DNA from: Anaeromyxobacter dehalogenans 2CP-C
GTDB lineage: Bacteria; Myxococcota; Myxococcia; Myxococcales; Anaeromyxobacteraceae
Assembly: GCF_000013385.1 (NCBI RefSeq)
Contig: NC_007760.1
Location: 372,001-436,000 of the forward strand
DNA: 64,000 nt
Reading direction: 5' to 3'
Shown here: one piece after another, positions 48,333 to 59,763 of the stretch
How positions within the stretch are numbered: the first letter of the stretch is position 1
Layout: every line of letters begins with the position of its first letter
Made by a program: the position numbers and the translations under genes
Notes under the pieces: generated by a model
What the model saw: the letters and a program-made list of their open reading frames with translations, nothing else
The model's database searches: none
Told to the model about the DNA's origin: nothing

Positions 48333-49505
48333 ATGAGCGCAGCCTACGTCCTCGCAGCGGTGCGGACCCCCGGGTGCAAGGCGAAGAAGGGGAAGCTGAA
48401 GGACGTCCGCCCGGACGACCTGGCCGCGGTCGCCATCCGCGCGCTGCTGGCGCGGACCGGCGTCGAGCCGGGGCAGGTGGAGGACGTGATCCTCGGGTGC
48501 GCGTTTCCCGAGGGCGAGCAGGGCATGAACCTCGGGCGCGTCGCGGCCCTCCGGGCCGGGCTGCCGGTGGGCGTGCCGGGCCAGACGGTGAACCGGTTCT
48601 GCGCCTCGGGTCTCCAGTCCATCGCCACCGCCGCCGAGCGGATCATGGCCGGCCAGGCCGACTGCATCGTGGCGGGCGGGGCCGAGAGCATGAGCCTCGT
48701 GCCCATGGGCGGCTCGCACTTCAGCGCGAACCCGTCGCTGGTCGCCTCCTGGCCGGAGTCGTTCGCGGCCATGGGCATCACCGCCGAGCTGGTGGCGGCG
48801 CGCGATCACGTCAGCCGCGAGGACCAGGACGCGTTCGCGGTCGCGAGCCACGCCCGCGCCGCGCGGGCGCAGGCGGAGGGCCTGTTCGCGGACGAGCTCG
48901 TCCCGGTCGAGGTCGAGCAGGTCACCGTGGAGAAGGGGAAGGCGGTGCGCCGCACCGAGCAGGTCACGGCCGACGACGGCGTGCGCCCCGGCACCAGCCT
49001 CGAGGCGCTCGCGCGGCTGAAGCCCGCGTTCAAGATCGACGGGACCGTCACCGCGGGCAACGCCTCGCAGACCACCGACGGCGCCGCGGCCGCGCTGGTC
49101 GTCTCCGAGGCGTTCCTCTCCCGCACCGGCCTCGCGCCGCTGGCGCGCTTCGTCTCGTACGCGGTGCGCGGGGTGCCGCCGGAGATCATGGGCATCGGCC
49201 CGGTCGAGGCGATCCCGGCGGCGCTGAAGCGGGCCGGCCTGCGCGTCGAGGACGTCGGGCAGATCGAGCTGAACGAGGCGTTCGCGGCCCAGTCGCTCGC
49301 CTGCATGCGCGCGCTCGGGCTCGACCCGGCCAAGGTGAACCCCACCGGCGGCGCCATCGCGCTCGGGCACCCGCTCGGCTGCACCGGCGCGAAGCTCACC
49401 GCCACGCTGCTGCACGGCCTGCGGCGGACCGGCGCGAGGCACGGGATCGTGTCGATGTGCGTGGGCGGCGGGATGGGCGCGGCGGCGGTGTTCGAGCGCG
49501 CCTGA
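48333..49505 (+). CDS. fadA: Acetyl-CoA acyltransferase (3-ketoacyl-CoA thiolase)
   Basis: A 390-residue thiolase that cleaves 3-ketoacyl-CoA to acetyl-CoA. The nucleophile Cys lies in VNRFCASGLQ (about 91). NEAFAAQ, GHPLGCTGAK (catalytic His) and the final CVGGGMG Cys are all present. AGGAGA lies six bases before the ATG, 45 bases after fadN. Cytoplasmic. Confidence 0.93.
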   Translation: MSAAYVLAAVRTPGCKAKKGKLKDVRPDDLAAVAIRALLARTGVEPGQVEDVILGCAFPEGEQGMNLGRVAALRAGLPVGVPGQTVNRFCASGLQSIATAAERIMAGQADCIVAGGAESMSLVPMGGSHFSANPSLVASWPESFAAMGITAELVAARDHVSREDQDAFAVASHARAARAQAEGLFADELVPVEVEQVTVEKGKAVRRTEQVTADDGVRPGTSLEALARLKPAFKIDGTVTAGNASQTTDGAAAALVVSEAFLSRTGLAPLARFVSYAVRGVPPEIMGIGPVEAIPAALKRAGLRVEDVGQIELNEAFAAQSLACMRALGLDPAKVNPTGGAIALGHPLGCTGAKLTATLLHGLRRTGARHGIVSMCVGGGMGAAAVFERA

Positions 49506-49549
49506 CGGGCGCGCGGGCGGCTCACGGAACGCGACGAGGAGGACGGACC

Positions 49550-51325
49550 ATGGCGAAGCTGTTCAAGGGCGCGGAGTACCTGATCTCCGAGGCGACCAAG
49601 GACGACGTCTTCACCCCGGAGGACTTCACCGAGGAGCAGCGCCAGATCGCCGAGACCGCGGAGCAGTTCGCCGAGACCGAGGCGCTCCCGGCCGAGCACG
49701 CGCTCGAGCAGCACGAGCCCGGCGTGGCCGCGGCGCTCATGCGCAAGGCGGGCGACGCGGGCCTGCTCATGATCGACGCGCCCGAGGCGTACGGCGGGCT
49801 GGCGCTCGACAAGGCCACCAGCATGCTCGCCGCCGAGCGGATGGGCATGGGCGGCGCGTTCTCGGTCTCGTACGCGGCGCACACCGGCATCGGCACGCTC
49901 CCGCTCGTCTACTACGGGACCGACGCGCAGAAGGACCGCTACCTCACGAAGCTCGTCACCGGCGAGTGGGCGGCCGCGTACTGCCTCACCGAGCCGGAGG
50001 CGGGCAGCGACGCCATGGGCGGGAAGGCCACCGCGACGCTCTCGCCGGACGGGAAGCACTACCTGCTCGACGGCACCAAGCAGTTCATCACCAACGGCAG
50101 CTTCGCGAACCTGTTCACCGTGTTCGCGAAGGTGGACCGCAAGCACTTCACCGCCTTCCTGGTGGAGCGCACCTTCCCCGGCGTGACGGTCGGCCCGGAG
50201 GAGAAGAAGCTCGGCATCAAGGGCTCCTCCACCACCTCGGTGATCTTCGAGAGCGCGAAGGTGCCGGTCGAGAACGTGCTCGGCGAGATCGGCAAGGGGC
50301 ACAAGATCGCCTTCAACGTGCTGAACGTGGGCCGGTTCAAGCTGGGCGCCGCCGTCACCGGCGCGGCGAAGCTCGCGCTCGCCACCGGCGCCGCCTACGC
50401 GAACGCCCGCAAGCAGTTCGGCACCCCCATCGCCCGCTTCGGCGCGATCCGCGAGAAGCTCGCCGACCAGGCCGCCGGCGTGTACGCCTCGGAGTCGCTC
50501 ATCTACCGCCTGGCCGGCCTCATCGACGACCGGCTCGCCACGATCCCGGCGGAGCAGCCCGGCTACTACGAGGCCTACCAGCAGGGCATCGAGGAGTACG
50601 CGATCGAGTGCGCCATCGCGAAGGTGTTCTGCAGCGAGGTGCTCGCCGACGTGGTGGACGAGGTGGTGCAGATCCACGGCGGCTACGGCTTCATCCAGGA
50701 GTACCCGGCGGAGAAGTACTACCGCGACGAGCGCATCAACCGGATCTTCGAGGGCACCAACGAGATCAACCGCCTGCTCGTGCCCGGCACCATCCTGCGC
50801 CGCGCGCTGAAGGGCGAGCTGCCGCTGCAGCGCGAGGTCATGAAGGCGATGGACGCCCTCATGAACCCGTCGCTCGACGAGGTGGATCCGGCGGTGCCGT
50901 TCGCGGCCGAGAAGGCCACCGTCGCGAACCTGAAGCGCGCGTTCCTGGTGGTGGCCGGCGCCGCGGTGCAGCGGTACGGCGAGGCGCTGAAGGACGAGCA
51001 GGAGGTGCTGCTCGCGCTCGCCGACGTCGCCATCCAGGCGTTCGCCGCCGAGAGCGTGGTGCTCCGCGCCGAGAAGACCGCGTCCACGCAGCCCGAGGCG
51101 CGCCGGGCGCTCGCCGCCGCCGCGGTGAAGGTGCACACCTTCGCCGCCGCCGAGAAGGCCGCCACCGCCGCCCGCCGCGCCGCGTTCTACGTGGGCGAGG
51201 GCGACACGCTCACCATCCTGCTCGGCGGCATCCGCCGCTTCTCGAAGTACGACGCGGCGGGCCTGCTCCAGGCGAAGCGGCGCCTCGCCGACGCCGTGCT
51301 CGAGACCGAGAAGTACCCGTTCTGA
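49550..51325 (+). CDS. fadE: Acyl-CoA dehydrogenase, FadE-like with C-terminal extension
   Basis: A 591-residue FAD enzyme that makes enoyl-CoA. Signatures are AAYCLTEPEAGSDAMGG, FGTPIARFGAIREKLAD and QIHGGYGFIQEYPAEKYYRD, with the catalytic-base region IFEGTNEINR. The extra C-terminal region of about 170 residues (from about 420) fits the long ACAD group to which Bacillus FadE belongs. GAGGAGG precedes the ATG. Electrons would pass to ETF, whose genes are not in the window. Confidence 0.93.
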   Translation: MAKLFKGAEYLISEATKDDVFTPEDFTEEQRQIAETAEQFAETEALPAEHALEQHEPGVAAALMRKAGDAGLLMIDAPEAYGGLALDKATSMLAAERMGMGGAFSVSYAAHTGIGTLPLVYYGTDAQKDRYLTKLVTGEWAAAYCLTEPEAGSDAMGGKATATLSPDGKHYLLDGTKQFITNGSFANLFTVFAKVDRKHFTAFLVERTFPGVTVGPEEKKLGIKGSSTTSVIFESAKVPVENVLGEIGKGHKIAFNVLNVGRFKLGAAVTGAAKLALATGAAYANARKQFGTPIARFGAIREKLADQAAGVYASESLIYRLAGLIDDRLATIPAEQPGYYEAYQQGIEEYAIECAIAKVFCSEVLADVVDEVVQIHGGYGFIQEYPAEKYYRDERINRIFEGTNEINRLLVPGTILRRALKGELPLQREVMKAMDALMNPSLDEVDPAVPFAAEKATVANLKRAFLVVAGAAVQRYGEALKDEQEVLLALADVAIQAFAAESVVLRAEKTASTQPEARRALAAAAVKVHTFAAAEKAATAARRAAFYVGEGDTLTILLGGIRRFSKYDAAGLLQAKRRLADAVLETEKYPF

Positions 51326-51406
51326 TCTCACGAGGGCTGCGCGGCGCGCCGGGGCGGGCTACGCTTCGGCGCGCCGGGCCCGCGGCGGCCCGGGGAAGGG
51401 CACCCG

Positions 51407-52102
51407 GTGGACGACCAGCAGCGGCGGATCGCGGAGGGCGTGGCGCTCCTGCGCGCGCGCTTCGACGAGAAGATGAAGGCCACCCCGTCGCTCGCGGACG
51501 CGAGCCCGCAGGGCGACGGGCCGGCGAACCGCCACGGCATGCCGAAGGAGCCGCCCGGCCAGAACGTCTTCGAGAAGCACGAGTGGCCGGTGATGGACCT
51601 CGGCACCGGGACGCCGGACGTCGCCCCCGAGCGCTGGCGGCTCGTGGTGGACGGCGCGGTGGAGGCGCCGCTCGAGCTCTCCTACGCCGACCTGCTGGCG
51701 CTCCCGCAGGTGGACGAGGAGGCCGACTTCCACTGCGTGACCGGCTGGTCGATCCTCGACGTGGCGTTCCGCGGCGTGCGGCTCGAGACCGTGCTGGCGC
51801 TGGCGCGGCCCACCGGGGCGGCCACGCACCTCATGGCGCACTCCGCCGACGGCTACTCCACCAACCTGCCGCTGGAGGAGGCGCTGAAGCCGGACGTGCT
51901 CCTCGTGCACGCCGTCGAGGGCCAGCCGGTCGCGCGCGACCACGGCGGCCCGGTGCGGCTGGTGGTCCCGCAGCTCTACGCGTGGAAGGGCGCGAAGTGG
52001 CTCACGCGCCTCGAGGTCATGACGCAGGACCGCCGCGGCTACTGGGAGATCCGCGGCTACTCCAACACCGCGTACCCGTGGCGCGACGACCGGACCTGGT
52101 GA
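51407..52102 (+). CDS. Sulfite-oxidase-fold molybdopterin-dependent oxidoreductase
   Basis: A 231-residue protein starting with GTG. The SUOX fold is visible as RWRLVVDGAVEAPLELSYADLLALP, the Mo-ligating Cys in ADFHCVTGWS, then MAHSADGYSTNLPLEEAL and LVVPQLYAWKGAKWLTRLEV. No Tat or Sec signal is visible, so unlike MsrP/YedY it is probably cytoplasmic, or it uses a start not seen. The single domain lacks the dimerisation domain of sulfite oxidase. Substrate unknown. Confidence 0.82.
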   Translation: MDDQQRRIAEGVALLRARFDEKMKATPSLADASPQGDGPANRHGMPKEPPGQNVFEKHEWPVMDLGTGTPDVAPERWRLVVDGAVEAPLELSYADLLALPQVDEEADFHCVTGWSILDVAFRGVRLETVLALARPTGAATHLMAHSADGYSTNLPLEEALKPDVLLVHAVEGQPVARDHGGPVRLVVPQLYAWKGAKWLTRLEVMTQDRRGYWEIRGYSNTAYPWRDDRTW

Positions 52103-52129
52103 GCGGGGGCCCGCGCGCGCGGGCGCCGG

Positions 52130-52513
52130 CTACTTCTTCTTCGCGAACGCCTTGAAGAACGCGACGACCTGCGAGGTGGCGCCCTTCCAGTCGAGCTCCG
52201 CCGCCGGCTCGTCCTCGGTCCCGTCCACCCAGATGCCGCCGCAGGACTCGCAGGTGTCGTAGGCGAGCGAGCGCTTCTCGCCCCCCTCGACGACGACCAG
52301 GTCCACGTTGCAGGCCGGGCACATCCCCGAGATCTCGTCCGCGTTCACGTACCCGCCGAGCGCCGACAGCGCCGGCAGGTTGGCGTGCAGCAGCACCTTG
52401 TTGAGATCGGCGGCGTCACCCACCCAGATGCCTCCGCACTCGGCGCAGCGCTGGACTGCGCTGTCCTCGTGGGCGATCTCGTTCAATTCGACGCTGCACC
52501 GCGGGCAATCCAT
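52130..52513 (-). CDS. TFIIB-type double zinc-ribbon protein
   Basis: A 127-residue protein with two zinc ribbons: MDCPRCSVELNEI with RCAECGGIWVG, and CPACNVDLVVV with TCESCGGIWVDG. This zf-TFIIB family is common in Deltaproteobacteria/Myxococcota with no firm function. The C-terminus is Lys-rich (FFKAFAKKK). Confidence 0.8.
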   Translation of the reverse strand: MDCPRCSVELNEIAHEDSAVQRCAECGGIWVGDAADLNKVLLHANLPALSALGGYVNADEISGMCPACNVDLVVVEGGEKRSLAYDTCESCGGIWVDGTEDEPAAELDWKGATSQVVAFFKAFAKKK

Positions 52514-52625
52514 GACGTAGCGGGTCCTCCTCGGACCGGTGACACGACGGGTTGGGATCGGGGTTTCAAGCGAGGGCCGGCTCTTGCCGAGTCCTGGTCA
52601 TACTAGGCAGAAGCCGTGCCACGTT

Positions 52626-53290
52626 TCAACGGGCTTCGGCGTCCGCGGCGGCGACCGCGGCGCGCAATGCCTCGATCAGGAGACGCAGCCGTTCCGGGTG
52701 GAGCTTCAGGGCCACCCGGTTCACCACCAGGCGGGCCGACACCTCGAGGACCTTCTCCTCGATGACGAGGCCGTTGGCGCGCAGCGTCTCCCCGGTCTCG
52801 GTGATGTCCACGATGGTGTCGGCGAGCCCGAGCGAGGGCGCCACCTCGATGGACCCGTGCAGCGGGATGATCTCCGCGGGCACCCCCTTGGCGGCGAAGT
52901 GCCGGGCGGCGAGCGACAGGTACTTCGTGGCCACGCGCGGCGCGACCCCGCGCGGCAGCGGCCGGGCGCCCTTCGGGCGCGCCACGATCACGGTGCAGCG
53001 GCCGATCCCCAGGTCGAGCGGCTCGTAGAGATCGCGCGGCTCCTCGCGCAGCACGTCGAGCCCGACGATGCCGACCTCGGCCGCGCCGTGCTCCACGTAG
53101 CTCGCCACGTCGCCGGCGCGGATCGAGATGAAGCGCAGGCCGGCCTCGGGGGCGTCGGCCGCCAGCTTGCGCGTGCCCTCCAGCAGCTTGCGCGGCGAGA
53201 CGCCGAGCGCCCGCTCGAACAGCGCCGAGGACTCCTGCAGGAGGCGCCCCTTCGGCACCGCCACCGTGATGAGCTCGCTCGTGCCCGGCA

Positions 53291-53291
<1 letters not shown>
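52626..53291 (-). CDS. hisG: ATP phosphoribosyltransferase, short form
   Basis: A 221-residue HisG_S, the first step of histidine synthesis (ATP + PRPP). PKGRLLQES, RAGDVASYVEHGAAEVGIVG and GLADTIVDITETGETLRANG are family signatures. The short form lacks the regulatory C-terminal domain and normally needs HisZ, which is not in the window. The start overlaps the murA stop by one base (TGATG), so the genes are coupled. Confidence 0.94.
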
Positions 53292-54559
<1,268 letters not shown>

Positions 54560-54639
54560 CGATGGCTCCTTCGGCGTCCGGGAACGGGATCGCCCGGACG
54601 GTGCTGCGTGCAAGCGGGGTGCGAGCGGCGGCGCGGATT

Positions 54640-55496
54640 CTACGCGGCGCCCGCCAGGCGCGCCACCGTGAGCCTGGGCAGGCCGGCCAGGTCCGGCCGC
54701 GCCTCCGCCCGCTCGAACCCCGCCTCCCGGCAGAGCCGCGGCAGGACGTCCAGGTGGCGCTCGTGCATCTCCAGCACGAGCGTGCCGCCGGGCACGAGCC
54801 GGGCCGGCGCGCCCTCCACGATGCGCCGGAGCAGGTCGAGGCCGTCGGGGCCGCCGTCGAGCGCCAGCCGCGGCTCGCGGCGCACCTCCCGCGGGAGCGT
54901 GTCCAGCTCGCCACGCGGGACGTAGGGCGGATTGGACACGATCACGTCGAAGCGCTCGCCCTCGCGGAGCGCCGCCCACAGGTCGCCCTGGCGCAGGTCC
55001 ACCGCCGCGCCGAGCGCGCGCGCGTTCTCCTCGGCGACCACGAGCGCGTCGGCGGAGAGGTCGGTCGCGACCACCCGCGCGCCGGCCCGCTCCAGCGCGA
55101 GCGACACGCCCAGGGCGCCGGACCCGGTGCACAGGTCGAGCGCGGCCCCGCCCTCCGGCAGCGCGTCCCGCGCCGCTTCCAGCACGAGCTCGGTCTCGGG
55201 CCGCGGCACCAGCACGCGCGCGTCCACCCGGAACGGCCGGCCGTAGAAGTCGCGCCGGCCGGTGAGGTAGGCGGTGGGCTCGCCCTCGCCCCGGCGGCGC
55301 ACCAGCTCGCGGAACGCGGCCAGCTCCGGCGCGCCGAGCGGCTTGTCGAAGTCGAGGTAGAGCCGCATCCGCTCGCAGCGCAGCGCGTGCGCGAGCAGCA
55401 GCTCCGCGGTGAGCCGCGGCGCGTCCACGCCCTTGCGGCCGAAGAACTCCTGGGTCCAGGCGAGGAGGCGGAGCGTCGTCCAGGCCTCGCCCTCGC

Positions 55497-55500
<4 letters not shown>
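54640..55500 (-). CDS. prmC: Release-factor glutamine methyltransferase
   Basis: A 286-residue SAM-dependent enzyme that methylates the Gln of the GGQ loop in release factors. It has an N-terminal helical domain, SAM motif [18 protein letters not shown] and catalytic NPPY in [10 protein letters not shown]. The GTG start overlaps the prfA stop (GTGA), the standard prfA-prmC coupling. Confidence 0.94.
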
Positions 55501-56609
<1,109 letters not shown>

Positions 56610-56821
56610 GGGGGGGACTTCTTACCGTTTCCTCGCGGGGATGGGCAAGGCGTGGCGCGCGCCGGGTGCCGCCTCGACGCGCCCCGGCGCGCCGGGCGAA
56701 CCGCCGCACCTGCGCGGATCGAGCGGGCGCTGCCCGGGTCACCCCGGGAGGGCCCGGCTCGGCGTGTGGCGCGGCGGCAGACCCTGGCTACCCTCGCGCA
56801 TGAGGGTCCTCCATTCCGCGC

Positions 56822-58345
56822 ATGCGCCGCCTGCTCCGCATCCCGCCGCCTCCCGCCCTGCGGCCCGCCGTCGCGTACGGCCTCGCGGTGGCGCTGCCCG
56901 TGGCGTGCACGTTCGCGCTGCTCGCCGCCCCGGGCGTGCTGCGTGCGCGGTTCGTGCCGATGCTCCCCGCGGTGCTCCTCGCCGCCTGGCTCGGAGGCGC
57001 CGGCCCGGGCGTGGTGGCGACGCTGCTCTCGGCGCTGGGGGTGAACCTGAGCGTCATGGGCCCTGCCACCGGCTGGGCGCCCGGCGGGCGAGAGCTGGCC
57101 GCCACGCCTGCCTTCCTGATGGTCGCGACGCTCCTCGTGCTCGCCTGCGCCGCGATCCGCACCGGCTACGCCGAGCGGGCGGCGCGCGAGCGCGCGGTGC
57201 GCGAGAGCGAGGCGCGCTTCCGGACGCTGGTCGAGACCATCCCGCAGCTCGTGTTCACGCTCGCGCCCGACGGCAGGCCGGACTTCCACAGCCCGCAGTT
57301 CGAGGCCTACACCGGCCTCGACAACGAGGCCATCCTCGCGGCGGGCTGGGCGGCCCAGTTCCACCCGGACGACCGGGCCCGGGCGCGCGCCGACTGGGAG
57401 GCCGGCTTCGCCGCGGGGCGCGCCGTGAGCGGCGAGTACCGGCTGCGCGGGCGCGACGGCGGCCACCGCTGGTTCCTGGTGTCGGCGGTGCCGCTGCGCG
57501 ACGCCGGCGGGCGGGTGGTGAAGTGGTTCGGGACCTTCACCGACATCGAGGCGCAGAAGGAGGTCGAGCGCCGCAAGTCGGAGGCCATCGCGGCCCGCGA
57601 CGTGTTCCTCTCGGTGGCGAGCCACGAGCTGAAGACGCCGGTCACCGCCGCGCTGCTCCAGGCCCAGCAGGCGCTCCGCTCGCTCGATCGCGACCCGGCC
57701 GACGCCCGCCGCGCGCGCGGGCAGCTGGCGGCGGCGGCCGCCAGCGTGGAGCGGCTCGGGCGGCTCGTCGAGGCGCTCCTCGACGTCTCGCGCCTCGCCA
57801 CCGGGCGCGCCGCGCTGGAGCGGCGCCGGTACGACCTCTCCGACGCGGTCCGGCAGGCGGCGGCGCGGCTCGCGGAGGCGGCGGCGCGGGTGGGGAGCGC
57901 GCTCGAGCTCGACGTCGAGCCGGGGCTGGCCTGCGAGGGCGACCGGCTGCGGATCGAGCAGGTGCTCACGAACCTCGCCTCGAACGCGCTGAAGTACGGC
58001 GCCGGCCGGCCCATCACCATCGGGCTGCGCAGGGAGGGCGGGCGCGCGGTGCTGCGCGTGCGCGACCGGGGCATCGGCATCCCGCCCGCGGACCTGGAGC
58101 GCATCTTCGGGCGGTTCGAGCGCGCGCACGAGGCGCGCCACTACGGCGGGCTCGGGCTCGGGCTCTGGATCGCGCGCGAGATCGTCGAGGGGAGCGGCGG
58201 CACCATCTGCGCCGAGAGCGCGCCGGGGGAGGGCGCCACCTTCACGGTGTCGCTGCCGCTCGCCCCGCCGGCGGCGCAGGCGGCCGCGGCGCCGGGCGGC
58301 GCCGGCGTCAGTCCCGCCGCGCCAGCGCCTCCGAGAGCGCCTTGA
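56822..58345 (+). CDS. PAS-containing sensor histidine kinase with DUF4118-like membrane domain
   Basis: A 507-residue protein. Residues about 1-115 hold TM helices in a DUF4118-like pattern (LPAVLLAAWLGGAGPGVVATLLSALG). PAS and PAC span about 130-250 (RTLVETIPQLVFTLAPDGRPDF). HisKA has the phospho-His in SVASHELKTPVTAA (about 265), and HATPase_c has NLASNALKYG, DRGIGIP and GGLGLGLWIA. No response regulator adjoins it. The 3' end overlaps the convergent GbsR-like gene by 38 bases. Confidence 0.9.
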   Translation: MRRLLRIPPPPALRPAVAYGLAVALPVACTFALLAAPGVLRARFVPMLPAVLLAAWLGGAGPGVVATLLSALGVNLSVMGPATGWAPGGRELAATPAFLMVATLLVLACAAIRTGYAERAARERAVRESEARFRTLVETIPQLVFTLAPDGRPDFHSPQFEAYTGLDNEAILAAGWAAQFHPDDRARARADWEAGFAAGRAVSGEYRLRGRDGGHRWFLVSAVPLRDAGGRVVKWFGTFTDIEAQKEVERRKSEAIAARDVFLSVASHELKTPVTAALLQAQQALRSLDRDPADARRARGQLAAAAASVERLGRLVEALLDVSRLATGRAALERRRYDLSDAVRQAAARLAEAAARVGSALELDVEPGLACEGDRLRIEQVLTNLASNALKYGAGRPITIGLRREGGRAVLRVRDRGIGIPPADLERIFGRFERAHEARHYGGLGLGLWIAREIVEGSGGTICAESAPGEGATFTVSLPLAPPAAQAAAAPGGAGVSPAAPAPPRAP

Positions 58346-58889
58346 TGGGCCCGACGTCGGCGCGGCTCGAGTCCACCAGCAGCTTCAGCACCGTGAGCGC
58401 CGCGCGCGCGAGGTCCGAGAGCACCTCCAGCCGCCGCGCCTTGAAGCGCGCCTGCGCCTTCACGGCGGGGTCCACGTCGGCGAGCGCGGCCCGCACCTCG
58501 GCGAGCGCGCGCTCGAACGCCGCGAGCGCCTGCTCCACGGCGCGCTTCTCGCGCTCACGCAGCACCCGGGCCACCAGCTTCCAGACGTTGGTCTCCGCCT
58601 CGAAGTGCTCCTTGCGGTCGCCCGGGACTTCCACGGTCCGCACCACGCCCCAGCGGCGCAGCTCGGCGAGGCTCATGGACAGCAGGCCGGTGGAGATCTG
58701 CAGCCGGTCGCACAGGTCGGGCGCGGCGAGCGGCCGGTCCGACAGGAACAGCACGGCCCAGATGCGCCCGAGCTGGCGGCGGAAGCCCCACAGCTCCATG
58801 AGCGCGCCCACCGCGTCGGCGACGGCGAGGTCGGCCTTCTGCAGCGCGTGGGAGGTGGGCGCGGCGGCGCGTTGCGCGGCGGCGGTCAT
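58308..58889 (-). CDS. GbsR/MarR-family regulator
   Basis: A 193-residue protein. The winged HTH (about 38-100) reads GRIWAVLFLSDRPLAAPDLCDRLQISTGLLSMSLAELRRWGVV. A helical C-terminal part follows. It lies 13 bases downstream of the UbiA-type gene on the same strand direction order (mqn cluster, then ubiA, with this gene after), but separated by its own start region. It resembles GbsR-type choline sensors in fold only. Confidence 0.8.
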   Translation of the reverse strand: MTAAAQRAAAPTSHALQKADLAVADAVGALMELWGFRRQLGRIWAVLFLSDRPLAAPDLCDRLQISTGLLSMSLAELRRWGVVRTVEVPGDRKEHFEAETNVWKLVARVLREREKRAVEQALAAFERALAEVRAALADVDPAVKAQARFKARRLEVLSDLARAALTVLKLLVDSSRADVGPIKALSEALARRD

Positions 58890-58902
58890 GCGGTTCCCCC
58901 GG

Positions 58903-59763
58903 TCAGCGGAGCGCCAGATCGCCCAGCGCGCACAGCGCGAACGCGATCGACGCGAAGGCGTTGTAGTTGAAGAACGCGACGTTGATCCGCTCGGGCCGGA
59001 GCGCGCCGCCCGGGGCCACGTAGCGGTGCTCGGCGGCGAGCGTGGCGGCGAGGATCACCGAGCCGAGGATCCACCCCGCCCCGCGGCCGGCCAGCGCCCC
59101 GGCGGCGAAGATCGCGGCCGCGGCGACGAGGTGGAGGCCCCGCGCCCAGCGGAGCGCGCCGGCGACGCCGAACCGCGCCGGGATCGAGCGGAGCCCCGCG
59201 CCGCGGTCGTAGTCCATGTCCTGCATCGAGTAGAAGACGTCGAACCCGGCGATCCACGCGCCCACGCCGAGCCCCAGCACCACCGAGGCGGGCGGCGCGG
59301 TCCCGGTGAGCGCGATCGCCACCCCCACCGGCGCGATCGCCTGCGCCACCCCGAGCCACAGGTGGCAGGCCCAGGTGAACCGCTTCGCGTAGGAGTAGCC
59401 GAGCAGGATCGCGAGCACCGGCAGCGCCAGCGCGCCGCAGACGGGGGAGATGAGCGCGGCGGCGGCCACGAACGCGGCGGCGGAGCCGCCGAGCAGCGCC
59501 CAGGCGGCGGCGGCCGAGACCTCGCCGGTGACCAGCTCGCGCCGCTGCGTGCGCGGGTTGCGCGCGTCGAAGGCCCGGTCGGCGATGCGGTTCATGGCCA
59601 TGGCGGCGGTGCGCGCCGCCACCACCGCCAGCGCCACCAGCGCGAGGCGCGCCGGGTCCAGGCGGGCCTCGGCGGCGACGAGCGCCACCGCGGCGGCCGC
59701 GAACGGCAGCGCGAAGAGCGAGTGGCTGAGCTTCACCATGCGCGCGAGCGCGGCGACGGTCAT
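58903..59763 (-). CDS. mqnP: UbiA-type polyprenyltransferase of the futalosine pathway (MqnP-like)
   Basis: A 286-residue protein with about eight TM helices. The first Asp motif is MNRIADRAFDARNPRTQ (N-x-x-x-D-x-x-x-D) and the second is FYSMQDMDYDRGAGLRSIP; both are intact. 4-hydroxybenzoate prenyltransferase homologs located in futalosine clusters prenylate the naphthoate precursor. Its start overlaps the amidohydrolase stop by four bases, tying it to menaquinone synthesis. ATG 59739 (MVKLSHSLFALPF) is an alternative start. Confidence 0.85.
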   Translation of the reverse strand: MTVAALARMVKLSHSLFALPFAAAAVALVAAEARLDPARLALVALAVVAARTAAMAMNRIADRAFDARNPRTQRRELVTGEVSAAAAWALLGGSAAAFVAAAALISPVCGALALPVLAILLGYSYAKRFTWACHLWLGVAQAIAPVGVAIALTGTAPPASVVLGLGVGAWIAGFDVFYSMQDMDYDRGAGLRSIPARFGVAGALRWARGLHLVAAAAIFAAGALAGRGAGWILGSVILAATLAAEHRYVAPGGALRPERINVAFFNYNAFASIAFALCALGDLALR